Shown: piece by piece, positions 43,752-53,869 of the stretch | Numbering within the stretch: the first letter of the stretch is position 1 | Layout: every line of letters starts with the position of its first letter | From: Burkholderia sp. OK233 | Lineage (GTDB): Bacteria > Pseudomonadota > Gammaproteobacteria > Burkholderiales > Burkholderiaceae | DNA: 64,000 nucleotides | Direction of reading: 5' to 3' | Assembly: GCF_900230185.1 (NCBI RefSeq) | Contig: NZ_OCSR01000002.1 | Location: 3,472,001-3,536,000, forward strand | Translations under genes and position numbers: made by a program | The notes under the pieces: model-generated | Databases searched by the model: none | The model's input: only the letters and a program-made list of their open reading frames with translations | Told to the model about the DNA's origin: nothing

Positions 43752-44678
43752 TCACCGGGGCACACGCGTATGGTCGCGGTGAATACCGAGAGAAGCCCAC
43801 CGAGGAACTGATTCAATGGCCAGCATTGCCCGCAGCATCCGCCGACGTGCACAGCGGCGCCGTCGATAAGATTTAACTCGTTGAGAGCGAGGTCTGAAGT
43901 TGCCGCCTACCCCGATACTTCCAATTATCAGGGTAGCGTTTAATGGGTGAAATCCGGGGGTAGTGTCAGGATTTTCGAACACGGCTACGCTGCGCGCTGA
44001 TTCAAACCCGACAATGTCGGCCACGAACGAAGAGATGGCCGTTTCACTATCAGTCCGGCTTGTCTTTCCAGCGAGACTTCGCGTGACGTAGTCAAGGAAC
44101 TTGCTGAACCGGTCGTCAATGGATTTTTCCATCTGCTCGCCAGCATATTGGGGTAGCAGGAGGGCGCTGACGAATCCGGAGCAGATGATGCCAAGGGTTA
44201 CCTCGGCAGCCCTTGTCATCGCTGAAATAAGCGCTCCGTCCGGATGCTGCGCGGCGGGAATACCAATCAGTGCCGCGGTATAGCCGGCAAGAACAAATCC
44301 GTACGATTTAAAGTTGCGATTTCGTGCGGCGCCGGCGGTACAGAACCCGATCCAGAGTGCCATGGCGGAGAGAAAAAGGATTCTCTGCTGCGCGAACAGT
44401 GCAACGAGTGCCAGCGTGGCGACAAGGCCGACCAACGTTCCACACAAGCGGTAGAAGCTCTTCGCGATCACCATCCCGCTTTGCGGCAACATGACGATGA
44501 AAACGGTGGTCATGGCGGTGCGCGGCTGCGGCAATTCCAGACGCATGGCTATCATCAGAGACAGGAGGGCTGCGAGGACCGTCTTGAACACGAAGACCCA
44601 GACGAGTCCATCAGTGCGCGCCCATTCGCGCACCACAATGGCCAGTGAGGGCGTGTCGGACCGGGCGGGCGTTGACAT
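43752..44678 (-). pseudogene. FUSC-family (fusaric-acid/AaeB-like) exporter, truncated
   Basis: The N-terminal ~235 residues are a clear FUSC membrane domain (FVFKTVLAALLSLMIAMRLE, TTVFIVMLPQSGMVIAKSFY, ISAMTRAAEVTLGIICSGFV), ending with FVADIVGFESARSVAVFENP. FUSC exporters are about 700 residues. Here the frame continues after about 43960 only into Arg-rich sequence and stops. The break lies near a partial duplicate of the 5' end of the ParD-like gene (43816), so a rearrangement probably removed the rest. Confidence 0.8.
43805..43869 (+). repeat. Partial duplicate of the 5' end of the ParD-like gene
   Basis: GAACTGATTCAATGGCCAGC at 43805 onward resembles GAACAGATTCAATGACTAGC at 43406 onward, with similarity continuing for about 25 more bases. 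The copy encodes only MASIARSIRRRAQRRRR before a stop at 43869. It lies antisense within the truncated FUSC gene. Confidence 0.6.
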
Positions 44679-46293
44679 GAGCATTTCCGGTTGGCGTGAG
44701 TTTGAGCAGGTAAAGGCGGCGCCCCAACGATTCCAGCAGATCAGCACCGATTGAGATGCCTGGATGATGCTGCCGTTCGCCTGACGTTTCGGAGGCGGCG
44801 CAGCGCGAATGGTCGGATTATATTTGCCACCAAGCTCCTGGCTGTGACCTGGCTGCGCAATTGATATTTACCTGGGTGGTGACAATCAAACCGTTACGGC
44901 GACACCACGCGGTTCATGCATTGTGCTGACGACATCCTTTGTTACAAGGAAGACCATGTGAGGCCGAGAGACCCCGGGGAACGGCTTCTCGCGTTAGCGG
45001 CACATGACTGGCTGGTGAGGCAGCTTGGACTCTGCAGTGGGCCCACCAGTGGTAACTGCCAGTTTGAGCCAGATGGTTTCCGCAGTGTTCTTGCGCGTTT
45101 TCAGCCGGACGCGATACGCTAGGATATTGCGCTCGTGGGCTCGATGAAGCGGATAGCGGACTAAAAGATGTCACGCCTGCACAGCTTGTGCGGGAATGGA
45201 TGCTGACGCTGCGATCCTTGGATCGTACCGGTTTCCGGTTCGACAAAATCGTTGCGTCTCGACGAGAACATTCAAGCAGCAGATATTGATTTGCAGGCGG
45301 AAGCTCTGAAAGCCATTTACGTGGCGGTGTCATCATCAGAAATTCAAGGCGATCAATATTTCGCGGCTGAAATGGCAAATCTGAATCGCTATATGTGGCG
45401 AGCCCCCACCGGCTCCGTTTCCGGTTGTGATGTATTCGTGCAGGCGATCCGGTGTCGAGCGTCTCCAGTACTTACGACCGGCAGTGCGCGCAAAGGTCTA
45501 AAAAAGCCAGCTCCAGTTGAGCAAGGACAAGGCGCCGAACTGAGCATTTCGGCGCCGTGAGAGGTTCGACCGGAGTGCCCTGATTAGTTTATCCACTACG
45601 TGCGTTTGCTTGAAACCTTGCTTTCCGTGATTCTCTACTACCAACGCAGAGACAATCGATGAGGTCCGATCATTAGGCGGATTCGACGGAGATGAGAGTG
45701 TATGGGCATCCGTAGAATTCTTTTTCTGCAAGAAAGATACTCATCTCGGGCCTCAAAAATTAGAATCGATCAGATGTCGTGTGAACGACACTTCGGGTTG
45801 AACAGGGCGTGAACGCAGTGTAAAACCACTTCTGGCCGAGGCCGTGTCAAAACAGCGAATCTCAACTTTGGTAGGCGCTTTCCGCTTATCGGGCAGCCAG
45901 ACTACGCCGAGATGTGCGCTAGTGCCCTGTAAATCGCCGTCGAGTTGGCCCAGGTTGAACAGCGGAAGTGCGTCGCGTGCCGCCGTTTTCCGACAGGCTT
46001 AGGCCGCCAACCGGAGCCGGTCATCGGGAATCTTCGTTGGTCCGCTTGCTCGCCGATAACGGGCGATTCCCGGCAGCACCGTGACGTTCTTGGCGTTGCT
46101 TGGCTTGGACGCACGGACAGCGAATCGACGCTCTATGGCACGACCGGTTTAACGCCGCGGTCATAGCTTTGCCTGTTTTCCGGCGCTCTGAAGAACTAAA
46201 GATTTGGATAATCGCACCGTTAACAAGGAGAAAAGGTCGGTGACCCGTTTCTAGGAGCTTGTCGAATCCAATATTCTGAGAGGCTTTGCAGTC
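44679..46293. other. Long gene-poor stretch of degraded island DNA
   Basis: About 1.6 kb with no convincing gene. Short frames (44916-45122, 45252-45560, 45498-45731) lack ribosome-binding sites and recognisable motifs. A perfect 9-bp hairpin lies at 45531-45556. The 46000-46150 part has the low-quality coding look of decayed sequence. The right end should hold the promoter of the chemotaxis receptor. Confidence 0.5.
45531..45556. terminator. Perfect 9-bp hairpin in the gene-poor stretch
   Basis: GGCGCCGAA (45531-45539) pairs with TTCGGCGCC (45548-45556) around an 8-nt loop. An A-rich stretch (CTAAAAAAG) lies about 30 bp upstream, so it could act as a leftward terminator, but no gene directly feeds it. 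It may be a leftover from a lost gene. Confidence 0.4.
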
Positions 46294-47838
46294 ATGCGAA
46301 ATAATCAACCCGTCACGCAGCGCGAATTCGAGTTTCCGGATAACGCGACGCTGATGTCGACCACCGACACCCAGAGCAAGATCACATACGCTAACGCGGC
46401 TTTTGTCGACGTCAGTGGCTTCAGTCCCGAGGAAATCCACGGCCAGCCACACAATCTGGTTCGGCACCCGGACATGCCCAAAGAGGCGTTCGCCGACATG
46501 TGGGCCACGCTCAAAGGCGGCGAACCCTGGACCGCGTTGGTGAAGAACCGGTGTAAGAACGGTGACCACTACTGGGTCCGCGCGAACGCGACACCCGTTG
46601 TGAGAAACGGCCAGCCGGTCGGTTATATGTCCGTGCGGACCAAGCCCTCGCGCGAGGAAATTGAGGCGGCTGAAGCGCTTTATAAGGATTTTCGTGAAGA
46701 CAAGGCAGGTAGCCGTTGCTTTCGCAAGGGTTTGATCGCCCGAACCGGTTTGATGGGCTGGACCTCGGTATTGCAGACGATGCCCGTGCGCTGGCGCATT
46801 CGTTCGGCGTTTCTGGTTCTGGCGCCGACACTCATCGCCGGTGCCTGGGCGCTGGGCCTGGCGGGTGGCGCGCTCGGCGGCTTTACTGGGGGCGCCGCGA
46901 TCTGTTCGCTGCTGGCTTCGTGGTGGCTGGAAGCGCAGATCTCGCGGCCACTCGAGCAGATGCGCGAACAGGCGCTGCGTGTGGCCTCGGGTGAAAGCCA
47001 GAAGGTGGTGCATATGAATCGTGTCGACGAGATCGGCATGACCCTGCGCACGATCAGTCAGCTCGGCCTGATGTTCCGCTGGCTGATCGACGACGTCAGC
47101 GGTCAGGTGTTCAACGTACAGACCGCGAGCAATGAGATTGCACAGGGCAACAACGATCTAAGCGCGCGCACCGAGCAGGCCGCGACCAACGTTCAGGAAA
47201 CGGCTGCGTCGATGACGCAGATGACTGCCACCGTGAAAAGCAACGCTGAAACGGCGGCCCAGGCCAACCAGCTCTCAGGGTCTGCAAGCGAAGCGGCGGC
47301 AAGAGGTGGCCAGGCGGTGTCGGAAGTGGTGGCTACGATGTACGACATCACCGACAGCTCGAAACGGATCGCCGACATCATCGGCGTGATTGACGGCATT
47401 GCGTTTCAGACCAACATCCTGGCGCTTAATGCAGCGGTCGAGGCTGCACGTGCGGGTGAGCAGGGGCGTGGATTTGCGGTCGTAGCTGCTGAGGTTCGCG
47501 CCCTCGCCCAGCGCAGCGCCGGTGCGGCCAAGGAGATCAAAAGCCTGATTAGCGCCAGCGTCGAGAAGGTCGAATCGGGTGCGCGACTCGTCGATGGCGC
47601 TGGCAAGACCATGGACGAGATTGTCGTTCAGGTGAAACGCGTCTCGGAGCTGATTGCCGAGATCAGCTCAGCGACCATCGAGCAAAGTAGCGGCATTACG
47701 CAGGTAAGCCAGGCAGTTAGTGATCTTGACCATATCACCCAGCAGAACGCGGCTCTGGTGGAGCAAAGCGCCGCAGCGTCTGAAAGCCTGAAGCAGCAGG
47801 CGACGCGACTTGTGGAGGCGGTGAGTGTTTTTCGTTGA
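46294..47838 (+). CDS. PAS-domain methyl-accepting chemotaxis protein (Aer-like)
   Basis: This 514-residue receptor has an N-terminal PAS domain (DTQSKITYANAAFVDVSGFS, then NLVRHPDMPKEAFADMW and HYWVRANATPV), which in Aer binds FAD to sense redox. A hydrophobic region follows (residues ~175-213: AFLVLAPTLIAGAWALGLAG), then HAMP-like sequence. The signalling hairpin tip is GIAFQTNILALNAAVEAARA and GRGFAVVAAEVRALAQRS. It is inner-membrane bound and should talk to CheW/CheA. No che genes are near. The gene is intact inside an otherwise decayed stretch. Confidence 0.92.
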   Translation: MRNNQPVTQREFEFPDNATLMSTTDTQSKITYANAAFVDVSGFSPEEIHGQPHNLVRHPDMPKEAFADMWATLKGGEPWTALVKNRCKNGDHYWVRANATPVVRNGQPVGYMSVRTKPSREEIEAAEALYKDFREDKAGSRCFRKGLIARTGLMGWTSVLQTMPVRWRIRSAFLVLAPTLIAGAWALGLAGGALGGFTGGAAICSLLASWWLEAQISRPLEQMREQALRVASGESQKVVHMNRVDEIGMTLRTISQLGLMFRWLIDDVSGQVFNVQTASNEIAQGNNDLSARTEQAATNVQETAASMTQMTATVKSNAETAAQANQLSGSASEAAARGGQAVSEVVATMYDITDSSKRIADIIGVIDGIAFQTNILALNAAVEAARAGEQGRGFAVVAAEVRALAQRSAGAAKEIKSLISASVEKVESGARLVDGAGKTMDEIVVQVKRVSELIAEISSATIEQSSGITQVSQAVSDLDHITQQNAALVEQSAAASESLKQQATRLVEAVSVFR

Positions 47839-48263
47839 CGGTGCTTGTTCCTGAATGTGTATCCCAAGGTTTGCGCATGCGTAGATAGATTACAGACCGA
47901 ACGCGGACATTGATTGGGGCGCCGACGCCGAGTTACCGTGCAGGCAGGCCGATCCAGTCGGGCCGTTCCTCGCTTAAGCGGCCTTCTGTACCCGGGCTGT
48001 GGCAGCTTGCGGCTGGCGGATCAAATTTGTTCGTGTCGGTTTCGTGCTTGAACGTTTCGCTGCCGCTGGTTTTACTCATGGATCAAGGTGCTTACTGGGT
48101 TAGTAAACCAAACTGCATCGATGGCGGGAGACAGGTTCCGAATCAGGACACGCTGCGCCCCTCCCGCCGGGCTGTACACGATCGCTCGCGCAATATATGT
48201 CAACCCAGTGCTACCGGGTGCGAGGACCTTGGTCAGGCTCAGACCAGGTATATCTGGGTCAAC
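47839..48263. other. Gap with a leftward open fragment of unknown type
   Basis: On the minus strand, in frame with the catalase fragment, about 50 codons (LAPGSTGLTYIARAIVYSP, then QRVLIRNLSPAIDAVWFTNP) run to a stop near 48078. They look protein-like but do not match the rest of a catalase. No other gene is seen. Confidence 0.35.
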
Positions 48264-48522
48264 AACGAATTCGCCGAATGCACCTGTGTCACTTGCATGA
48301 ACGACTCGCTCGGGGATGCGTTCGCGCTTGAAATAGCTGTCGCTTCTCGATCAGAAGGGAGTTCAGCGGCAACGTCGGCTCACGTAGCCGGGCACTCTGG
48401 TGGTTCTGATTGTCGCCGATTGGCGATCCGTTGTTGCGAGTCACGCTGACAGCGAATACAGGGAGGAAACTACCATATCCAAGAAAAAGGGACGCGCCAA
48501 AAGCGGACTTGTGCTGGCTCAT
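48264..48522 (-). pseudogene. Catalase N-terminal fragment, frameshifted
   Basis: Reading leftward, TRNNGSPIGDNQNHQSA matches the start of monofunctional catalases (family pattern GAPVxDNQNS). LLIEK then matches the next motif. After a frameshift near 48345 the sequence resumes as SYFKRERIPERVVHASDTGAFGEF, the catalase motif holding the catalytic His in VVHA. Homology then ends; a catalase needs about 480 residues. The ATG 48522 overlaps the stop of the membrane-protein gene. Confidence 0.65.
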
Positions 48523-49718
48523 TGTGTCGCTGTGCAGGAAGGCGAAGGCGTGAACGGACCTGTGAGCATGGCGTGGAATGGCCCGGATGTTGGGTATGGT
48601 TGTACAAGTTTCGAATCAAGGACCAAACACTGGCGCCCGTCGATCCGGACTGGGTCGTTGCCGTCACTTTGTGACATGTCCTCTGGGCATAGCACGGTTA
48701 CGTCGCCGTACGAAAATGGCGAAAATGCAGCGACAACGATCCCTTCCTTCTGTTGGTATCGTCGCCAGCGATCGTCACTGCAGAGATATGGAACCACGTT
48801 CGCATCTTTGATTAGGTCGGGTACAGGACTGGCGTTTCGAATTCCTGTGAGTTGAGCAGCGTTCCTGAGTAAGTTTGACCCAAAGAAGTTAAATATCAAC
48901 CAAAGTAACAATATTCCAACCGAGATAGAAAGAGGAGCTACTGAACCTTTACTTTTGGGCCACTCCGAAATTATGGCCTCTGCGACTATCGTAAAAATGG
49001 CATAAAATACAGCGAGTACGAGTCCAAAAGCACCCATATATGCATATGCTGTTGAAGTGCTGATCTTAAGGGCTTCAATTACGTGTGACCCTAAAAGAAG
49101 TGGCAGCGATAAGAATAAACCATAAACGGCGAATCCTGCTACGGTGGCTGCCAGCTCCAATCTCTTGGCTGCCCCAATGCCAAAATAAAAGTGCCAAACT
49201 GAAACAACGCAAAGCGGATATAAAACAAAAGCACCCACAAGAATGGCCACGCTGACACTCGGATCGAACTCTATAGAAACAATAAAGTAGGTGATGTAAT
49301 CCAACACGTAGATTAAAAGGACCGAGATCGACACTATTCGCTTGCTTTTTGCGTCCGCTCTGAGCGCCGATATACCGGGAACTGTCGTCCACGGAACAGC
49401 GATGATGGTGACGGCAAATGCGCCTGCCGCAACAATCACTATCGAGGCCAGGAGGAGAGGCAGAATTCCCGAGAATGAAGCCAGGACACGAGGTAGCAAA
49501 TAATCAAGATGTAGCGTATGCAGGTAAATCCATATCAAAACCGCTCCCAGAAATGCAGTTAGGATAACTAGCTTTCCAACAAGTGTTACATATGCTGATA
49601 TAGTGTCCAAGCGAAGCTTGCGCATATCCCACGTTTTCTTCTTGAGATCGTGGTCATCAGACAACGTATCGCGCTGGCGCTTGCTTGACCTATTCGGATT
49701 AGAGAAGCGTTGAGACAT
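48519..49718 (-). CDS. Polytopic membrane protein of unknown function
   Basis: This 399-residue protein has a charged N-terminal tail (SNPNRSSKRQRDTLSDDHDL) and about eight hydrophobic helices (LVGKLVILTAFLGAVLIWIY, IVIVAAGAFAVTIIAVPW, ISVLLIYVLDYITYFIVSI, and others). A soluble C-terminal region of about 110 residues with several Cys follows. GC content is lower than in the chromosome core, suggesting acquisition. It lies downstream of the STAND-nuclease gene on the same strand, so it may be a membrane partner. No family recognised. Confidence 0.75.
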   Translation of the reverse strand: MSQRFSNPNRSSKRQRDTLSDDHDLKKKTWDMRKLRLDTISAYVTLVGKLVILTAFLGAVLIWIYLHTLHLDYLLPRVLASFSGILPLLLASIVIVAAGAFAVTIIAVPWTTVPGISALRADAKSKRIVSISVLLIYVLDYITYFIVSIEFDPSVSVAILVGAFVLYPLCVVSVWHFYFGIGAAKRLELAATVAGFAVYGLFLSLPLLLGSHVIEALKISTSTAYAYMGAFGLVLAVFYAIFTIVAEAIISEWPKSKGSVAPLSISVGILLLWLIFNFFGSNLLRNAAQLTGIRNASPVPDLIKDANVVPYLCSDDRWRRYQQKEGIVVAAFSPFSYGDVTVLCPEDMSQSDGNDPVRIDGRQCLVLDSKLVQPYPTSGPFHAMLTGPFTPSPSCTATQ

Positions 49719-50050
49719 ATGTTTTCAAGTCTGGTGGTTACCGTCAGTTTAACGGCATCGCTCCAAAGAACTTGATACAATTCGCCGCTGGGGACGACGG
49801 TGATGGACCGGTCGAACAAGAAAAATTCCCGCCGTAGCGGGCCGAATGACGTCAGAATCACGAAGATCTCAGTCGACGTACTTCGTGTACATCTCAGATG
49901 CTTAAAGCCACAAACAAGGGCGATATCTGGTTGGCGATCGTTTAACCCGGCAAGCAAGTCGACCGCGCATGCTTTAGACGATGCAACATTGACAAAGATG
50001 TGGGCGACCTCGTAGCGTAGCCTACGTCGTTCCGGTCGATTCCGATGCAT
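49586..50050 (-). CDS. Possible small ORF between STAND-nuclease and membrane-protein genes
   Basis: A 154-codon frame starting 36 bp after the STAND gene stop. The first ~110 codons, outside the membrane-protein gene, look protein-like (RLRYEVAHIFVNVASSKACA, ILTSFGPLRREFFLFDRSI). The last 44 codons overlap the membrane-protein gene in another frame. No good ribosome-binding site. It may be a real small gene with a frameshifted end, or chance. Confidence 0.3.
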   Translation of the reverse strand: MHRNRPERRRLRYEVAHIFVNVASSKACAVDLLAGLNDRQPDIALVCGFKHLRCTRSTSTEIFVILTSFGPLRREFFLFDRSITVVPSGELYQVLWSDAVKLTVTTRLENICLNASLIRIGQASASAIRCLMTTISRRKRGICASFAWTLYQHM

Positions 50051-50086
50051 CTGTAAAGCGCGGGCTAACGAAACTATGAGTCGGCT

Positions 50087-53000
50087 TTATTCGAATCGCT
50101 CGTCGCGTGTTCTGGCTTCTTCCGTTTCCCGCTGCCGCGCTTCCGCGGCATTCCGAACGAGGCGCTCTTTCTCGCTTATTACAAATGGCATGGCACTGGC
50201 CGGCACGATAGTCTCAAGCTCGTCGAGCAATTGCACACTGGCATCCATGATGGCCGCGCGTGAACCGCTCCATGAACTGGGGCGCATGCGTTGCGCAAAC
50301 ACAGCAACCACGCGCGCAGTGTCGGGCGCGGTTTTGAGAAGTGCGATTGCCTGATCTGACCAGGCGAGTCCTCCGCCTTCCGCCGGCTTGGAAAACGTCA
50401 CGATGCGAGCTGCACGCTCATGGCGATCGCTGCGTTCTGCATGTGTGCACCAGGAGTTCAGCGCTTCGATTGACATCGCGTCCGCCGGATTTGCTCTCTG
50501 ACCACTACGATCGGTAAAAATGCTGAAGTCCGGGGCAACGTCGTTGTCCGAGAGAATTGTGTCCATAACAGCGAGGGGGTGCAATTCAAACATTGCGCCT
50601 AGCAGTTCCTCATGGTCCGACCATGACGTAAAGTGCTTCTCTACAGACTCGCCGAGATGATTCATGACCTCGACGGCTACCTGTCGGGCGGCCGGTGTGG
50701 TCAGGACGGCCCGCGCAATTTGCGCAAACTCGTCATCGAGACCCGTCTCGTCTTCTCGAAAGCCGGCACGTTGCAGCAATATTTGTCCGGTGGTCACCAG
50801 GCCAGGATCGATCTCGCGGCTATGGCCAGTGTCGCTATGGAGCCGCATAAAGAGCACGCGCCGGGCAACGACAAATCCTCCGGGCTGGTCTGCTATCTTC
50901 AGAAGCAGGCGCCCAAGGGTCTCACCGGAAAGGCCATTAGGCGCACCGCCGAATTGAAGGCTGCCGTATGTGTTGATTTCCGCGGCGCCGTGGTCTAACG
51001 CGCCAAGCAGGCGGTCCGCACCGCGCTCGTCGACCTGAATGGCCGTCTGGAGGTACGGGAAGACAGGACCCAGTTCGGAGTGGAGCAGCGCCTCGTCATA
51101 TAGCTCGTTGGCAAGGCCTCTATCAGCGTCCCACAGTGCGGCCAGAAAACCTTGCAGCAATTCGGTGGTTCGTCGTTCGGGCGCGACGTTCGCATAAGCT
51201 CGGACGAGTTGTAACCAGACCGCACGACGGTCCGAAACACCTTCGATCAAACCTCGACCGAACGCGAACGTCCAACGGTAGCTCTGTAACACCTCAGGCA
51301 ATATCTCATTCAGCACAGATTGGTCGGAGACAACTTCAGCACCCAGTGCCGAGGCAGCAAGAGTGATGCGATCAACGGTCGACGCGGTACTGGTGTTGGT
51401 CTCGACGAGAGCATGCACATCAGCCCCAGTCTTGCCGAGCACTATTGCTCGGACCTTGTCGGTCAGAGAGCCGGGCCGTAATGCTGACTCGAGCCTACCG
51501 AGCCGCTCTGCAACCTCGTGACTCATCGCCTGCGCGTCAAAGTGGACTGTTTGACGGCATGCCATCCATCCCTCGCGCCAGAAACCCTCTGAGGCAATGC
51601 TCTGGAAGAGTGATTCCAGCTCATCCACCACGTGAGCGAGGCTCCAGAGACCGCGAAAATTGCGTGCAAGCGTTTCGTGGAGATCATTGCGCAGTTCCGG
51701 ATGCGTGGAGGTCATTCGACGCAAGAATTCCAAAACTGTTCTGTACCAGTCGGAGATTTCGTCCACGGTTGCGGGCCAGAGACCGTAGTCGCGCGATCGG
51801 GACCCGAAGCCGAACCGTCCAAACGAATTGAAATGCATCGTACGAAGCATCTTATCCAAGGCGCTCAGGGCGAGGGCGACCACTTCCTTAGCCGGAGATC
51901 GAAGCAACGCCTCAATGACGTCCAGGCGCTGCTCAACGGTCGCGCGAGTTCCCGAAAGCCGGATCGTGAACAGCGATAGAAAGGCGTCGAATGCGTGCTT
52001 TCTGATCGACTGTCTCTCGCCCTCGGTCGCGATCTTGACGAGGAGCGCTGTGCTCCTTGCAAACAGATTCGCGTTGTATGCCAGTGAACGAAGCAGGTTC
52101 ACCCGGCGGGATGACCAGAAGGAGTCTGGAAGTCTGGTGTCACCGAAAACCGCACGTTCCAATGCTGCCAATGTCGCCTCCTCGAGAACGGGCGCGACAT
52201 TCTCGAACATTGTGTGCCCAGTGTGGTCCAGCGAAGCAACGTCTCCAAGGCGTCCGTCAGGCTGGAGCCAGCTTCGAACGATCGCAACGGCTACGGGGTG
52301 GTCATGCAGATACGATAGTCTGCGGGAGAAAGACTGTGCGAGCCGCTCCGCGCCCGCCGTAAGAAATTGAGCCTCGATGAGGTCGAATGGGATGTCATCG
52401 AGTGCAAGTCCCGCAAGCCTGTTCGCCAAGGCGTGTGGCAATAGTGCGCGCCACATGCCACGTTTTTGCACGAGGTCGCGCCGAAGCAGTTCACTGATGT
52501 GACGGTAAATTTCGGTTGCTGTTTGCCCGGCAAGCGCGGCGAGTCTGGGTAGCTCGGCATTGTCTCCGGTGAGAGTTTCGCCATCGAAGGAATAGACGAG
52601 TGCGCAAGCCTGCGCTGCACGAAGCAGGGCGTCGCTACTGCCTTGTCTCTGGTCGAAAAGTCGTTTGAAAATCTCGATGTTCGACAGACCAGTGATCGAG
52701 CCGGAACGCTCTACTGTTTCAGCAAGCGCGATTGCGATGCGTGCATTGCCACCGGACGCCTCCGCGATGGCCCCTACATCAACCCCCGAAAGCTCCCGGT
52801 ACCGACGCTGCACCAACTGTTCTATGAGTTCGTTCGAAGAGTTATCGAGGCGGACGACGTGAGTACGTTCTGGCTGATCGTCGCGCACATCGTACTCGAC
52901 CGTAATAAGGCTAAGCGAACTGTTTTCCCCGACGCATAATTCCGTGAGCCTGCTGTGCAAGTCAGGAGGGCAGTTATCCGCTATAACAACAGCGCGCTTG

Positions 53001-53869
53001 CGATTCGCTATAAGGTCCGACACGAGCGTCACCGGTTGCGGGTCGGGGTTGTCGGAAAGGTTGGTGTAGACGGCGAGTGAGTGAGGGAGCGGATGTTCGC
53101 CGATGGCTGTGTCGAAAAGAGCCTGAACAAAGCGTGTCTTGCCAACGCCGGAAAGTCCCACAAGGCGGATCGACGTCCTGGGCAGTGCGAGTTCGTTACG
53201 GACTGCGTCGATGGCCAGTGCCACCGACTTTGCGCTCTCGTCCGACTTTCCAAGGTCGACGCGCACCTTGTCATCCAGCAGGTACTCGCCGTCGGTGCCA
53301 TCGACTCCACTCCATGGACCGTAAGGGCGCCATCCCGATATTGACCTTCCGACCTTGGTCCGAACCCAGGCGGTTACCCCGGGATGACACCGGACCCAAC
53401 TCGCCACTCTCGTGCGATCATAGAAGTCGGTCAATAGCTGTGACGCATTCGCACTCCCGGCGAGTGCCTCGCGCATTGCGTTGCGACGATCCTGTAACGG
53501 TCCGTCGGCAGTCGAACCTGATGAACTGACAATCACGTAGGCGCCCGACTGCTGCGCAAGATCTTCGATGACCGGACGAAGAGCGCCTCCGGGCCGCATC
53601 TCCTGGAGTATTTCTGCGCGAGGCATATCGGGCTTCTTTACCTGAAATCCAGTCTGCGAGCGGGGTATGAAACCATCCCCTTGTATCCCGTCAGGAATTG
53701 AAACCCGCACATCCAGGCCTCCGTCGGGCGCGTTATGATGGCCTCCCCACGTAGCGGCGACGGGGGACAGTCCGCGGTTCGCAAGTTCAGCCTCGCAAAG
53801 CCTGCCGATCAGTTCGCGCAGGTCGACATCGCTGAGTTGGTTAATATCATCGGGGGTAACGTCGAACAT
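50087..53869 (-). CDS. Mrr-like nuclease fused to STAND-type NTPase (Avs-like candidate antiphage protein)
   Basis: This 1260-residue protein starts at ATG 53869 with GGAAG 8 bp upstream. Residues ~15-120 resemble the Mrr-type PD-(D/E)XK fold: helix LRELIGRLCEAELANRG, acidic site around GGLDVRV (Asp53), and FQVKK (Gln76-x-Lys78). Residues ~200-480 form a P-loop NTPase with Walker A GLSGVGKT (238-245) and Walker B AVVIADN (293-299), followed by winged-helix-like sequence. Residues ~480-1260 are a long helical, repeat-like region. Effector-STAND-sensor order is that of Avs antiviral proteins, which detect phage proteins and trigger nuclease-driven abortive infection. Defence function is inferred. 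Confidence 0.8.
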   Translation of the reverse strand: MFDVTPDDINQLSDVDLRELIGRLCEAELANRGLSPVAATWGGHHNAPDGGLDVRVSIPDGIQGDGFIPRSQTGFQVKKPDMPRAEILQEMRPGGALRPVIEDLAQQSGAYVIVSSSGSTADGPLQDRRNAMREALAGSANASQLLTDFYDRTRVASWVRCHPGVTAWVRTKVGRSISGWRPYGPWSGVDGTDGEYLLDDKVRVDLGKSDESAKSVALAIDAVRNELALPRTSIRLVGLSGVGKTRFVQALFDTAIGEHPLPHSLAVYTNLSDNPDPQPVTLVSDLIANRKRAVVIADNCPPDLHSRLTELCVGENSSLSLITVEYDVRDDQPERTHVVRLDNSSNELIEQLVQRRYRELSGVDVGAIAEASGGNARIAIALAETVERSGSITGLSNIEIFKRLFDQRQGSSDALLRAAQACALVYSFDGETLTGDNAELPRLAALAGQTATEIYRHISELLRRDLVQKRGMWRALLPHALANRLAGLALDDIPFDLIEAQFLTAGAERLAQSFSRRLSYLHDHPVAVAIVRSWLQPDGRLGDVASLDHTGHTMFENVAPVLEEATLAALERAVFGDTRLPDSFWSSRRVNLLRSLAYNANLFARSTALLVKIATEGERQSIRKHAFDAFLSLFTIRLSGTRATVEQRLDVIEALLRSPAKEVVALALSALDKMLRTMHFNSFGRFGFGSRSRDYGLWPATVDEISDWYRTVLEFLRRMTSTHPELRNDLHETLARNFRGLWSLAHVVDELESLFQSIASEGFWREGWMACRQTVHFDAQAMSHEVAERLGRLESALRPGSLTDKVRAIVLGKTGADVHALVETNTSTASTVDRITLAASALGAEVVSDQSVLNEILPEVLQSYRWTFAFGRGLIEGVSDRRAVWLQLVRAYANVAPERRTTELLQGFLAALWDADRGLANELYDEALLHSELGPVFPYLQTAIQVDERGADRLLGALDHGAAEINTYGSLQFGGAPNGLSGETLGRLLLKIADQPGGFVVARRVLFMRLHSDTGHSREIDPGLVTTGQILLQRAGFREDETGLDDEFAQIARAVLTTPAARQVAVEVMNHLGESVEKHFTSWSDHEELLGAMFELHPLAVMDTILSDNDVAPDFSIFTDRSGQRANPADAMSIEALNSWCTHAERSDRHERAARIVTFSKPAEGGGLAWSDQAIALLKTAPDTARVVAVFAQRMRPSSWSGSRAAIMDASVQLLDELETIVPASAMPFVISEKERLVRNAAEARQRETEEARTRDERFE

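Noticed and set aside
44916..45731. Three short frames as real genes in the gene-poor stretch
   Set aside because: None has a ribosome-binding site, recognisable motif or even codon use; they overlap a hairpin and decayed sequence.
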